A stretch of 64,000 nt of DNA, taken from the NCBI RefSeq assembly GCF_003725295.1, contig NZ_QICB01000003.1:124001-188000 (forward strand), given 5' to 3'. Every line of letters starts with the position of its first letter. Within the stretch, counting starts at the first letter, position 1. Source of the DNA: Slackia faecicanis. GTDB lineage: Bacteria; Actinomycetota; Coriobacteriia; Coriobacteriales; Eggerthellaceae. The notes beneath the pieces were generated by a model that saw only the letters and a list, made by a program, of their open reading frames with translations, was not told where the DNA came from and did no database searches. Positions 9,461-17,518 of this stretch are shown here, piece by piece. The translations under genes were made by a program, and so were the position numbers.

Positions 9461-10642
9461 CTACCGCGAGCTTGCATTCTTCTTGCGCATGGCCGGAACC
9501 AGCAGCATCACGCACGCCACGACTCCGCCGACTGCGACGAGCGTCCCCGCCACACCGACGAAGGCCACCGATATCGCCGACCCCACGGCTCCGCCGATCG
9601 CCGATCCGCCGCCGATGCCCAAATTGAAAATGCCCGAGAAGATCGACATAGCCACAGCGGCCGACCCCGCAGGCGCATACCTGAGTATTTCGGCCTGAAG
9701 CGACACATTGAACGCCGTGCCGCAGGCGCCCCAAAGCACGCAGATCCCAACGACGCCCGCAGCGCCCTCGGCCGCAGGCAGCATGAACGCAAGCGAGGCG
9801 GCGATACCCGAGAGCACCGCGACAAGGAACGCGTGTCGGCGGCGTTCGCCTTCGTAGAGGCGCGCGAACAAGAGGCTGCCCGCGATGCCCGTCACGCCGA
9901 AGAGAGAAAGCGCAGCCGTGATGAAGCCGTCCGAAAATCCCCCGACCTGCTGCAAGAACGGCTCGATATAGCTGTAGCCGGTGTAATAGCCCGTGGCAAC
10001 GAGCGCCGTGACCAGGTAGATCGCAAGCAGCACGCGGTTTTTCAACAGGTCCGGCAGCTCGCGCAGCGAAAAACGTTCGCCCGCCCCCATCTTCGGGAAC
10101 ACGACGAACAGATACGTCAGCACGAGAAACGATACGACCGCGATGCAGACGAAGGTCATGCGCCACCCGAGCGCCAGGCCGACGACGCGACCCAGCGGCA
10201 GCCCGCAGATCATGGCGACCGACGACCCCGCGACGATGGTCGAAAGCGCGCGGGAACGGTACTCGGGACGAACGGCTTGCACGGCAGCAGGCGAGGCGAC
10301 CGACCAGAACACGGCATGCGCGCACGCTACGCCGACACGCGCGGCCATAAGGCTCCAATATCCGGGAGCTAACGCGGAAAATACCTGGCACACGCCGAAA
10401 AACGCCGCCAAGAACAGCAAGATCTTCCTGAAATCGAACCGAGATGCGAACACCATGAGCGGCAGAGAGAGCAAACAGACCGCCCACGCATACACCGAGA
10501 TCAGCAACCCCGCGCGAGCTTCCGTGACGCCGAAATCGGCCGCGATGTCGACGAGCAGCGCGATCGGCATGAACTCGGAGGTATTGAACACGAACGCCGC
10601 AACGGCGATGCCTATCAGGGGAAGCCATTCCTTCGCCGTCAT
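9461..10642 (-). CDS. MFS drug/sugar efflux transporter, DHA1 SotB-like
   Basis: The 393-residue protein starts MTAKEWLPLIGIAVAAF and has about 12 hydrophobic segments. NTSEFMPIALLVDIA in the first helix matches the sugar-efflux/AraJ branch of DHA1 antiporters. The Arg-rich loop between helices 2 and 3 (FASRFDFRK) is typical of MFS proteins. It would export a sugar, drug or similar compound using the proton gradient. The frame is open 48 codons upstream but without similarity. It lies next to a TetR regulator transcribed in the same direction, a likely controller. Confidence 0.85.
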   Translation of the reverse strand: MTAKEWLPLIGIAVAAFVFNTSEFMPIALLVDIAADFGVTEARAGLLISVYAWAVCLLSLPLMVFASRFDFRKILLFLAAFFGVCQVFSALAPGYWSLMAARVGVACAHAVFWSVASPAAVQAVRPEYRSRALSTIVAGSSVAMICGLPLGRVVGLALGWRMTFVCIAVVSFLVLTYLFVVFPKMGAGERFSLRELPDLLKNRVLLAIYLVTALVATGYYTGYSYIEPFLQQVGGFSDGFITAALSLFGVTGIAGSLLFARLYEGERRRHAFLVAVLSGIAASLAFMLPAAEGAAGVVGICVLWGACGTAFNVSLQAEILRYAPAGSAAVAMSIFSGIFNLGIGGGSAIGGAVGSAISVAFVGVAGTLVAVGGVVACVMLLVPAMRKKNASSR

Positions 10643-10664
10643 AAACCGCTTCGCACCATCCTTC

Positions 10665-10677
10665 TTTACGATGTAAA
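10665..10677. promoter_or_regulatory. Candidate operator upstream of the MFS gene
   Basis: TTTAC-GAT-GTAAA forms a 5-3-5 inverted repeat 22 nt before the MFS start. A TATAAT -10-like box lies upstream on the minus strand at 10730-10735. The site could bind the neighbouring TetR regulator, though it differs from the palindrome in the tetR-degV gap. Confidence 0.35.
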
Positions 10678-10739
10678 CATATATGAGAAACGCGCGCGGA
10701 ACCAGGCGCATCCCCTTTTGCGGACGGCGATTATAAACC

Positions 10740-10767
10740 GGGCCTACGCTCGACGGAGCGCAGGCCC
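10740..10767. other. Strong hairpin in the MFS leader
   Basis: GGGCCT (10740-10745) and CGCTC (10747-10751) pair with GAGCG and AGGCCC (up to 10767) with one unpaired base on each side. It lies between the tetR terminator and the MFS gene. No long T-run follows; it may insulate the two units or affect MFS expression. Confidence 0.4.
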
Positions 10768-10790
10768 CGATAAGACCCGGATGCATCGCA

Positions 10791-10811
10791 TAAAACCCGC
10801 CTTCAAGGCGG
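10791..10811 (-). terminator. Intrinsic terminator of tetR
   Basis: On the minus strand CCGCC-TTGAA-GGCGG is followed by GTTTTA, 40 nt after the tetR stop. An outer GCATCGC/GCGATGC pair can extend the stem. Confidence 0.75.
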
Positions 10812-10850
10812 CGATGCGCCGGCGATATCGATCATGCGCGCACGCGGCTT

Positions 10851-11390
10851 CTAACGGCTTTCTCCGAACGCACTTGCCGCCATCGCGCAGAACATGCGGG
10901 CCATGTCTTCGGGCGATTCCTCCATTCCCCCTTCAAGCCACGCTACATATACGCTGAACAGCGCGCCGGAGAAAAAAGAAGCCCGGTAACGCGCCGAGGG
11001 ATCCGTATCGTTTTTGCGCGCCTCGTCTTCTATATAGTTCTGAAACAGCCCTTCGTAAATGCCCGTGCACCCCGTACGATGAAACGACAGAAGCGGTTCG
11101 CGATACGAAAGAAAGTAGCGAAACGTCTTCACGACGCCATCGTAGCTGCAGCATCCCCCCTCGATGCCTTGCATGTTTTTCTTGAAGTCGTCGATGATCA
11201 TGCGCCCGGCGTCGAGCAGCACGTCTTCTTTCGAATCGAAGTTGCGGTAATACGACGCGCGGGCCACGCCCGCCTCCTCCACGATATCGGTAACCGAAAC
11301 GTCAGAGAGCTTTTTCTCGCCGAGCAGCCGCACTGTTGCGCGGATGATCCGCAACCTGGTATTCCTATTCGCCTCAATACGCTTATCCAT
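10851..11390 (-). CDS. TetR-family transcriptional regulator
   Basis: The 179-residue protein has a TetR helix-turn-helix at about residues 12-58 (LSDVSVTDIVEEAGVARASYYRNFDSKEDV). A ligand-binding helical domain follows, ending in SGALFSVYVAWLEGGMEES, typical of the TetR_C group seen near efflux pumps. AGGAGAGAAAT precedes the ATG. It lies between the MFS exporter and the divergent degV gene, so either could be its target. A 15-bp palindrome in the divergent region is a good operator candidate. Confidence 0.88.
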   Translation of the reverse strand: MDKRIEANRNTRLRIIRATVRLLGEKKLSDVSVTDIVEEAGVARASYYRNFDSKEDVLLDAGRMIIDDFKKNMQGIEGGCCSYDGVVKTFRYFLSYREPLLSFHRTGCTGIYEGLFQNYIEDEARKNDTDPSARYRASFFSGALFSVYVAWLEGGMEESPEDMARMFCAMAASAFGESR

Positions 11391-11418
11391 ATTTCTCTCC
11401 TATTCGCCGATTCATTCG

Positions 11419-11447
11419 TTGACTTTTTGTAATACGCCCCGTATTGC
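11419..11447 (+). promoter_or_regulatory. degV promoter with embedded palindromic operator
   Basis: TTGACT (11419-11424), a 17-bp spacer and TATTGC (11442-11447) form a plausible promoter for degV. The spacer and -10 contain AATACG-CCC-CGTATT (11431-11445), a perfect inverted repeat with 6-bp arms. A repressor bound there would block RNA polymerase. It lies 40 nt from the tetR start, so TetR is the obvious candidate. Confidence 0.5.
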
Positions 11448-11544
11448 CGTCCGCGCGCCTTCTTTTTAAGATAGGAATGATATGAGCCATTTTGTATCAT
11501 GGCACTTCGCTTCTACGGCAACCGGACAAAGGATAAAAACCATC

Positions 11545-12396
11545 ATGATGATCGTCACCGATACCGCGTCGGACCTCCTTGAGGACGAGGCCGCCGAACT
11601 CGGCGTCAAACTCGCTCCGCTCGACATCGCATTCGGAGACATCCATTGCACACGCAACATCCCCGAGAAGTTCGACGAGTTCTACCGCCTTCTCGAGACC
11701 TCGGAAGAGTTCCCGAAAACGAGCCAGCCCTCCCCCGACACCTACCTGGGCTTCATCCGCGAAGCGCAGGAAAACGACGAGGAGGTCCTGATTCTTTGCA
11801 TGACTTCCGACATTTCGGGAACGTACGAATCGGCCCGCATGACCGCAAACCTTTCAGGCTATGACCGCATCGCGGTAATCGACACGAGGCAAGCCATCGT
11901 GAGCCAAGGCATCGTAGTGCGCTATGCCGTCAAACTGCGCGACGAGGGAAAGACCCTTGCCGAAATGGTGCCGCTCATCGAGGAATTCAGCAGCCGCGTG
12001 CATGTGTGCGGAATCATGGGCACGCTGACATATCTGCGCAAGGGCGGCAGGATTCCCGCATCGCTTGCCGTGATCGGCAATCTGCTGAAAATCAAGCCGA
12101 CCATCGCAGTCGAAAACGGAGAGCTGGTCAGCCCCGCGAAGGCCAAGGGAACCGCCGCTGCGAAGAAGATCATCTGGAAACAGTTCGCCGAGGCCGATAT
12201 CGACCCCGAATGGCCAGTCTACTTCCCTTACACAAGCGACCGCGAGCTCGCTGAAAAACTGCGCGAAGAAACCGTCGAGCGCTTCGGGCTCGATATCGAG
12301 AACACCTGTTTCCAGCAGGTAGGCGGCACGATCGGCGCCCACCTGGGACCGGGGGCTTTTGGATTCGCTTACGTGGAGAAAAAGCACGAGGACTAA
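11545..12396 (+). CDS. DegV-family fatty-acid-binding protein
   Basis: The 283-residue protein starts MMIVTDTASDLLEDEA, the DegV N-terminal motif. It also carries SDISGTYESAR (ligand carboxylate binding in the family) and LTYLRKGGRIPAS around the middle. DegV/FakB proteins carry a fatty acid for the FakA kinase in phospholipid synthesis. No FakA gene is in the window. The frame is open from 11482, but AAAGGA precedes 11545. It is divergent from tetR. Confidence 0.88.
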   Translation: MMIVTDTASDLLEDEAAELGVKLAPLDIAFGDIHCTRNIPEKFDEFYRLLETSEEFPKTSQPSPDTYLGFIREAQENDEEVLILCMTSDISGTYESARMTANLSGYDRIAVIDTRQAIVSQGIVVRYAVKLRDEGKTLAEMVPLIEEFSSRVHVCGIMGTLTYLRKGGRIPASLAVIGNLLKIKPTIAVENGELVSPAKAKGTAAAKKIIWKQFAEADIDPEWPVYFPYTSDRELAEKLREETVERFGLDIENTCFQQVGGTIGAHLGPGAFGFAYVEKKHED

Positions 12397-12424
12397 CGCG
12401 ACGGACAACGTGAAATGAAACGAA

Positions 12425-12456
12425 AAGCGGCCCGACGAATATTAGTCGGGCCGCTT
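12425..12456 (+). terminator. Terminator of degV
   Basis: AAGCGGCCCGAC (12425-12436) pairs perfectly with GTCGGGCCGCTT (12445-12456) around an 8-nt loop, 28 nt after degV. The trailing T-run is weak. Confidence 0.7.
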
Positions 12457-12529
12457 CGCATTCACCCGCAACGGCATCGCCCTGCTAGCGCAGAAAGAGC
12501 ACAGCGGGCAATCCGCTTTCGAAAGCAAT

Positions 12530-12556
12530 CGAGCCGCCCTTACGAGCGGCTCGATT
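12530..12556. terminator. Bidirectional terminator beside the 98-residue gene
   Basis: CGAGCCGC (12530-12537) pairs with GCGGCTCG (12545-12552) and is followed by ATTTT on the plus strand. It lies just downstream of the leftward gene at 12561 and can also catch readthrough from degV. Confidence 0.65.
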
Positions 12557-12560
12557 TTCG

Positions 12561-12857
12561 TTACTCCTGAATGCTCTTGTAGAACTTCGCGTCGGCGAAC
12601 ACGTCTTCGATCGTCTTGCCGTCAAGCCATGCCAGACCGAAGAACTCATTGAGCGTAGCGACCAGATCGGAACAATCGAGGAAATGGCCTTTGTCGTTGA
12701 GCTCGGCGCAATCCTGCGCGCGCCAGTATTCATCGGTGTGGGTGAGATAGTACGTCTTCTCGCCGAGCTCCATGAACACACGCGTATTCGCGCGAAGGTA
12801 ATTCGCGAACTCGTCGAACGAGGCCAGTTCGAGCGCCTCCTCGGCTTGGACTCCCAT
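12561..12857 (-). CDS. Small conserved-looking protein of unknown function
   Basis: This 98-residue acidic protein starts MGVQAEEALELASFDEF after GGAAGGAGAG. I recognise no family. It is predicted soluble, with an aromatic middle (TYYLTHTDEYWRAQD) and no transmembrane segment or cysteine cluster beyond two single cysteines. Codon use matches its neighbours and its own terminator follows, so it is likely a real gene. The frame is open 21 codons further upstream without a ribosome site. Confidence 0.65.
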   Translation of the reverse strand: MGVQAEEALELASFDEFANYLRANTRVFMELGEKTYYLTHTDEYWRAQDCAELNDKGHFLDCSDLVATLNEFFGLAWLDGKTIEDVFADAKFYKSIQE

Positions 12858-13055
12858 GATGCTCTCCTTCCGACTCGATGGAACGGCGCCGCGGTGCGCC
12901 GTCGGCTTCATACCAAGCATCTTACTATAACGTTACGCGAGGTCGGCCAGCGATTCTAAGACCCCCGCCCCACGCACCCGCGCGAAGCCGGAGCCGCACG
13001 GGAGCATGAAAGAACGAAGATGGGAAACGCAGGAGAACGGCACGGACCGCACTCC

Positions 13056-15521
13056 CTACCCCAGTACCTCCGCGCAGATACGCGCGCCTTCCGCGGCGTC
13101 TTTGGCGTAATAGTCGGCACCGACCATCTGAGCGTATTCGGGCGTAAGCACCGCGCCGCCCACGAACACCTTCGTATCGGGCGCCTGCTCGCGCAGAAGC
13201 GCGATGGTGTCTTCCATGCCGCGCACCGTGGTGGTCATAAGCGCCGAAAGCCCCACCAGCTTGATGCCGTGTTCTTTCACGCAATCGATCACGGCCTGGG
13301 GCTCGACGTCGCGACCCAGGTCGTACACCGTGTAACCGTAGTTCTCAAGCAGCATGCGCACGATGTTCTTCCCGATGTCGTGGATGTCGCCTTTCACCGT
13401 GGCCACGGCCACCGAGCCTTTATCGGCCACGGCCTCGCCCGTGCTGCGGCTCCTGATCACGTCGAAGCCCGCCTTGGCCGCTTCGGCCGATGCCATCAGC
13501 TGCGGCAAGAAGAAGGTGCCGGCCTCGAAACGCTTGCCCACCTCGTCCAGCGCGGGAATCAGATGCCCGTCGATTACGGCCATGGCGCTCTCGCCCGCAT
13601 CGAGCATGCGCTCCACTTCGGCGCCCGCGGCGGCACGGCGGCCGGTGATCACGAAATGACGCAGGCCGTCCTCGCACGCAGTCGGCGCTCCCCCTTCGCC
13701 CGCAGGCGCGCCGGACGCGGCCTTCGCCGTGGCCGAGGCGATCTTTTTATCGGCGTAGCCTTCGATGTAGCGCATGGCGCCGACATCTTGGCCGCACAAC
13801 ACGCGCCACGAATCCACCACTTCGCGATAGCGCTCGGACAGCGGGTTGAGGATGGGCATGTCCAGGCCCGCGGCGAACGCCGACGCCAGAAACGTGGCGT
13901 TGACCACCTCGCGCAGCGGCAGGCCGAAGCTCACGTTAGACACGCCGAGCACCGTGCGCACGCCCAGGCGCTCTTTCACCAGCGTAATCGCACGCAGGAT
14001 CTCGACCACTTCGCTCTGATTGGTGGACGCGGCCATGACCAGGCAGTCGATCAGCACGTCCTGGCGCGGAATGCCCGCCTCCTCGGCCGCCTGCACGATG
14101 CGCTCGGCGATCGCGAAGCGCTCTTCAGCCGTGGGCGGAATGCCGCCTTCGTCGAGGGTCAGGCCGACCACCGCGCAGCCGTAATGCTTCGCAATCGGCA
14201 ACACGGTCTGCAGGCTTTCCTGCTTGCCGTTCACGGAGTTGATGATTGGCTTGCCCGCATACGCGCGCACGGCCGCCTCGACGGCCACGGGGTCGGACGA
14301 ATCGATCTGCAGCGGCAGCCCCGAAACGCCCTGGATCTTTCCCACCAGATCGACCAGCACGGCGGCCTCGTCTATTTCGGGCAGGCCGGCGTTCACGTCC
14401 AGGATATCGGCGCCCGCCTCGGTCTGGGCGATCGCCTCGTTGATGATGTAATCGGAATCGCCCGAGCGCAGGGCCTCCTTGAGGCGCTTCTTGCCCGTGG
14501 GGTTGATGCGCTCGCCGATCGTGGCCACATGGCGGCCTTCGAGCACCACGGCCTCCTGGGCGCTCGTCACGCTGCACAGCGGCCGGGCGAACGACCTGAC
14601 AGGACGCTTATCGCGCACGATATCCGCCACGTTGGCGATATAGGCGGGGTTCGTGCCGCAGCAGCCGCCCACGATGCGCACGCCCGCCTCCACCATGCCC
14701 GCGACGCTTTCCGCATACGCATCGGCCGATACGGAAAACACCGTGCGGCCGCCTTCGACGTGCGGAAGGCCGGCGTTGGCCTGCACCATCACGGGACACG
14801 TGGCCACCTCGAGCATCTCGTCCACCAGCGGACGCAGGTCGTCGGGGCCCAACGAACAGTTCACGCCAAGCGCCTGCACGCCCAGCGACGACAGCGTGAG
14901 CGCCGCGATGCGCGGGCTCGTTCCCAAAAACGTGCGGCCGTCTTCGCCGAAAGTCATGGTGGCGAACACGGGCAGGCGGCTGTTTTCCTTCGCCGCCAGC
15001 ACCGCCGCCTTCGTTTCCAGAAGGTCGGCCATGGTTTCGATCAAAATGATGTCGGCACCCGCCTCGACGGCCGCGCGCACCTGTTCGGCGAACAGGTCGT
15101 AGGCCTCGTCGAAGCTCATCGTGCCGAGCGGGGCGAGCAAAGCGCCCGTCGGGCCTATGTCGGCCGCCACGTAGCGCGCGCCCGCCGCGCGCACGCACGA
15201 AACGGCAGCGGCGAACACCTCGCGCACCGAAGCGGCGTCGCCGAGCTTACGAGCGTTGGCGCCGAACGTGTTCGTAGTGACGGCCTGGCTCCCCGCCTCG
15301 ACGTACGCGCGGTGGATGGCGGTCACTTCGTCGGGGCTGGTCAGGCACAAAAGCTCGGGCAGCTCGCCCGCCTCGAGGCCCGCGGCCTGCAGCATGGTGC
15401 CCATTGCCCCGTCGAACACCAGGTATTCCTCGCCCGCGATCACACGGGCCAGATAGTCGTCGGCGATGTGCAGCGAATCGCGCGCATCGGCGCAAACGGC
15501 ATGGGAGGTTATCGGTAGCAT
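13056..15521 (-). CDS. metH: Cobalamin-dependent methionine synthase, three-domain core
   Basis: The 821-residue protein has an N-terminal homocysteine methyltransferase domain (zinc ligands in GVNCSLG and GGCCGTNP), a pterin-binding domain (GERINPTGKK onward), a cobalamin cap and a B12-binding domain with the DxHxxG signature in GDIHDIGKNIV. It methylates homocysteine from methyl-tetrahydrofolate. The C-terminal S-adenosylmethionine activation domain of E. coli MetH (about 1200 residues) is missing and is encoded by the overlapping gene upstream. The start at 15521 is the first ATG before the conserved domain; the longer upstream frame is spurious. Confidence 0.95.
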   Translation of the reverse strand: MLPITSHAVCADARDSLHIADDYLARVIAGEEYLVFDGAMGTMLQAAGLEAGELPELLCLTSPDEVTAIHRAYVEAGSQAVTTNTFGANARKLGDAASVREVFAAAVSCVRAAGARYVAADIGPTGALLAPLGTMSFDEAYDLFAEQVRAAVEAGADIILIETMADLLETKAAVLAAKENSRLPVFATMTFGEDGRTFLGTSPRIAALTLSSLGVQALGVNCSLGPDDLRPLVDEMLEVATCPVMVQANAGLPHVEGGRTVFSVSADAYAESVAGMVEAGVRIVGGCCGTNPAYIANVADIVRDKRPVRSFARPLCSVTSAQEAVVLEGRHVATIGERINPTGKKRLKEALRSGDSDYIINEAIAQTEAGADILDVNAGLPEIDEAAVLVDLVGKIQGVSGLPLQIDSSDPVAVEAAVRAYAGKPIINSVNGKQESLQTVLPIAKHYGCAVVGLTLDEGGIPPTAEERFAIAERIVQAAEEAGIPRQDVLIDCLVMAASTNQSEVVEILRAITLVKERLGVRTVLGVSNVSFGLPLREVVNATFLASAFAAGLDMPILNPLSERYREVVDSWRVLCGQDVGAMRYIEGYADKKIASATAKAASGAPAGEGGAPTACEDGLRHFVITGRRAAAGAEVERMLDAGESAMAVIDGHLIPALDEVGKRFEAGTFFLPQLMASAEAAKAGFDVIRSRSTGEAVADKGSVAVATVKGDIHDIGKNIVRMLLENYGYTVYDLGRDVEPQAVIDCVKEHGIKLVGLSALMTTTVRGMEDTIALLREQAPDTKVFVGGAVLTPEYAQMVGADYYAKDAAEGARICAEVLG

Positions 15522-16186
15522 GGCGTACCAGCCTTTCGCAAAGAACAATGGGAGGCGCAGGCGCATCCGGCGCAGCTGCGCTTGGTGTGCTCGCGCAGCT
15601 CGTCGAACAATCCGACGAACGCCGTCACGCTTTTCACGGGAATAAGCAGGTTGGAATCGGTAGCCGTCATCCCGAGCTTTTTGTCCGCCTCGAGCGTGCG
15701 CACGATGGCGGGCTGGACATCCAGCGGCAAATCGCCATAGCCGGGGCTGAAGCGCCAGTTCGTATGCAGCCCGCGCTGCGCCGCTTCGGCCACGATGGCC
15801 GCTTCGCACGCATCGGCCGCGCACTCGACGAGCGACGATCCCGCTGCGCCGAACACCGCCGCATCGAGCGCGCTTTTCGCCTTCATACGCAGCGTTGCGC
15901 GCTCGTTGGCAAGGCCCAGCGTGACCGCCATGACCGCGCACGAACGAGCCTCGCGCAGATGCTCATAGATAGCCGAGCCTTCAAGCACGAGCGAGCTTCC
16001 CACCAAACGTATCGCGCCCGACGACGCATCCACGGGAAATATCCTGTAGACGAATGCGGGCGCCGAATCGCGCTCGCACGCCGCGATCAGCTCATCGATG
16101 CGCTCGTCGAGCAGATCGTCGGTCTTTTGGCCCGCGTAGCCCAGATAGCGCAGCGCCTCGGCCTTATCGACACGATACGTCGGCAC
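15509..16186 (-). CDS. Stand-alone methionine synthase activation-domain protein
   Basis: This 225-residue protein matches the MetH activation domain. RFSPGYGDLPLDVQ (about residues 144-157) is the conserved S-adenosylmethionine/cobalamin contact loop. A C-terminal cysteine cluster (CAGCACASHC) is an addition typical of anaerobe versions. It would support reductive reactivation of cob(II)alamin in MetH. The start is a GTG overlapping the metF stop by one base (TAGTG), and its end overlaps metH by 13 nt, so the three genes are translationally coupled. Confidence 0.88.
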   Translation of the reverse strand: MPTYRVDKAEALRYLGYAGQKTDDLLDERIDELIAACERDSAPAFVYRIFPVDASSGAIRLVGSSLVLEGSAIYEHLREARSCAVMAVTLGLANERATLRMKAKSALDAAVFGAAGSSLVECAADACEAAIVAEAAQRGLHTNWRFSPGYGDLPLDVQPAIVRTLEADKKLGMTATDSNLLIPVKSVTAFVGLFDELREHTKRSCAGCACASHCSLRKAGTPCYR

Positions 16187-17049
16187 TAGACCACCGCCCC
16201 GCTCGCGCGCAGGGCCTCCATGGCCGCCGCGGCAATCGCCGGCTGGTTCATGGTGTAGATATGCAGGCCGTCAACCCCTTCGGCCGCCAGGCCTTCGAGC
16301 TGCTCGCACGCGTATTCGATGCCCGCCGCACGAAGCGATGCGGGGTCGTTTTCATAGCGCGCCAAAAGCTTGATGATCGGCGACGGCAGGCTGGCGCCGC
16401 ACATGAACACCATGCGCGAAATCTGCGCTTTGGAAAGAAACGGCATGATGCCGAAGGTGATCGGAACCGTGACGCCCGCATTGAGCGCGGCGTCGAGGAA
16501 GCGCAGCGCGCAGGCGTTGTCGAAGAACAGCTGCGTCACGAAGAACTGGGCGCCCGCGTCTTGCTTCTGCCTGAGATGGCGGATGCTCTCGTCGAAATCG
16601 AGACATTCGATATGGCCCTCGGGATACGCGGCCGCACCCACGCAGAACCCCGCTTCGCGCGCCACGGGAATGAGGTCTTTGGCGAAGTGGAAATCGGCGG
16701 TCGAAACGCCTTCCACGGAATCGCCGCGCAGGGCGAGCACGTTTTCGATGCCGGCGGCACGCATGGCCGCAAGCACCTGGTGAACATCGTTTTTCGTTGC
16801 GCCCATGCAGGTCAGGTGCGCCATCATGGCGAGGTCGAAATCGTCTTTGGCCATGCGGGCGACGTCGATCGTGCGCTCGCTGTTGCCGCTGCCGCCTGCT
16901 GAATACGTCACCGACACGAACGCCGGGTCGAGCATGGAAAGCTCGGCCGCAAGCGCGTGGGCCGCCTCGACAGGCAGCTCGCCTTTCGGGGGGAAGATTT
17001 CGAACGACACGGGAAGGCCGTCGCGTTCGAACACCTGCGAAATCTGCAT
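16186..17049 (-). CDS. metF: Methylenetetrahydrofolate reductase
   Basis: The 287-residue protein is a TIM-barrel flavoprotein of the MetF family, with SFEIFPPKGE at the N-terminus and ALRGDSVEG near residue 108. QFFVTQLFFDN follows in the second half. It makes the 5-methyl-tetrahydrofolate used by the metH product two genes downstream. GAAAGGA precedes the ATG at 17049; a longer open frame upstream has no similarity. It is the first gene of the metF-activation-metH operon. Confidence 0.94.
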   Translation of the reverse strand: MQISQVFERDGLPVSFEIFPPKGELPVEAAHALAAELSMLDPAFVSVTYSAGGSGNSERTIDVARMAKDDFDLAMMAHLTCMGATKNDVHQVLAAMRAAGIENVLALRGDSVEGVSTADFHFAKDLIPVAREAGFCVGAAAYPEGHIECLDFDESIRHLRQKQDAGAQFFVTQLFFDNACALRFLDAALNAGVTVPITFGIMPFLSKAQISRMVFMCGASLPSPIIKLLARYENDPASLRAAGIEYACEQLEGLAAEGVDGLHIYTMNQPAIAAAAMEALRASGAVV

Positions 17050-17075
17050 GGTAGGTCCTTTCTCGTCGATCAGCC

Positions 17076-17081
17076 ATTGTA
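17076..17081 (-). promoter_or_regulatory. Candidate -10 box of the met operon
   Basis: TACAAT on the minus strand lies 27 nt before metF. No convincing -35 is present. I saw no cobalamin or S-adenosylmethionine riboswitch in the 200 nt upstream. Confidence 0.35.
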
Positions 17082-17251
17082 GCGATTCAGGGCGAGAAAA
17101 CGGCGGCGCTTTAGTCTGCGATAGTAGATGAAACAGATTCGAAATATTTGCGGCGAAACGCGGCGACAGGCTGGTCGAGGCGGTCGAACCGAGGTGGAGA
17201 AACACGGCGAAAGGCGACGTGTCCCGCATGGTCGGCTCGCAAGGCCAAGCC

Positions 17252-17408
17252 GCTTTCGTTGCGCAGCGAATGAAACGAAACGGCCTTTCGTTTCACAACG
17301 TTTGAAACGAAAACAGCTTTCGTTTCACAACGTTTGAAACGAAAACAGCTTTCGTTTCAAACCGAATAGAACGCAAAAGCTTTTCGTTCCGGAACGAATG
17401 GAACGAAA
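17252..17408. repeat. Array of palindromic 23-bp units at 32-bp period
   Basis: Three perfect copies of GAAACGAAA-N5-TTTCGTTTC lie at 17272-17294, 17304-17326 and 17336-17358, joined by an identical 9-nt linker ACAACGTTT. A degenerate palindrome follows at 17369-17389, and half-copies flank the array near 17252-17259 and 17400-17408. The period of 32 bp is close to three helical turns, which places all units on one DNA face. The array lies between the restriction-island terminator and metF. It looks like a cooperative protein-binding array; the protein is unknown. Confidence 0.85.
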
Positions 17409-17430
17409 GCACCCCGAATTCGCAGCCATA

Positions 17431-17469
17431 CGAAAAATCCCCCGACGCGCATCGCGGCATCGGGGGATT
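17431..17469 (-). terminator. Intrinsic terminator of the hsd operon
   Basis: On the minus strand AATCCCCCGA pairs with TCGGGGGATT (10 bp) and is followed by TTTTTCG. It lies 50 nt after the hsdR stop and closes the restriction island. Confidence 0.9.
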
Positions 17470-17518
17470 CGGACCAACAGACAATGGCCAGTAGGCGTAG
17501 CGCGCAACCAAGGCATCG

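Noticed and set aside
13020-15518. Open frame of 832 codons opposite metH
   Set aside because: His/Arg-rich antisense shadow of metH with no domain; metH on the other strand is fully supported.
17050-17250. Cobalamin or S-adenosylmethionine riboswitch before metF
   Set aside because: No conserved boxes or long pairing elements were found in the leader.
17252-17408. CRISPR array
   Set aside because: Spacers are identical, only 9 nt long, and no cas gene is present.
17111-17516. Short leftward frames across the palindrome array
   Set aside because: Their peptides only repeat the array (KRKLFSFQ-like units) and have no ribosome site; the DNA repeat is the real signal.
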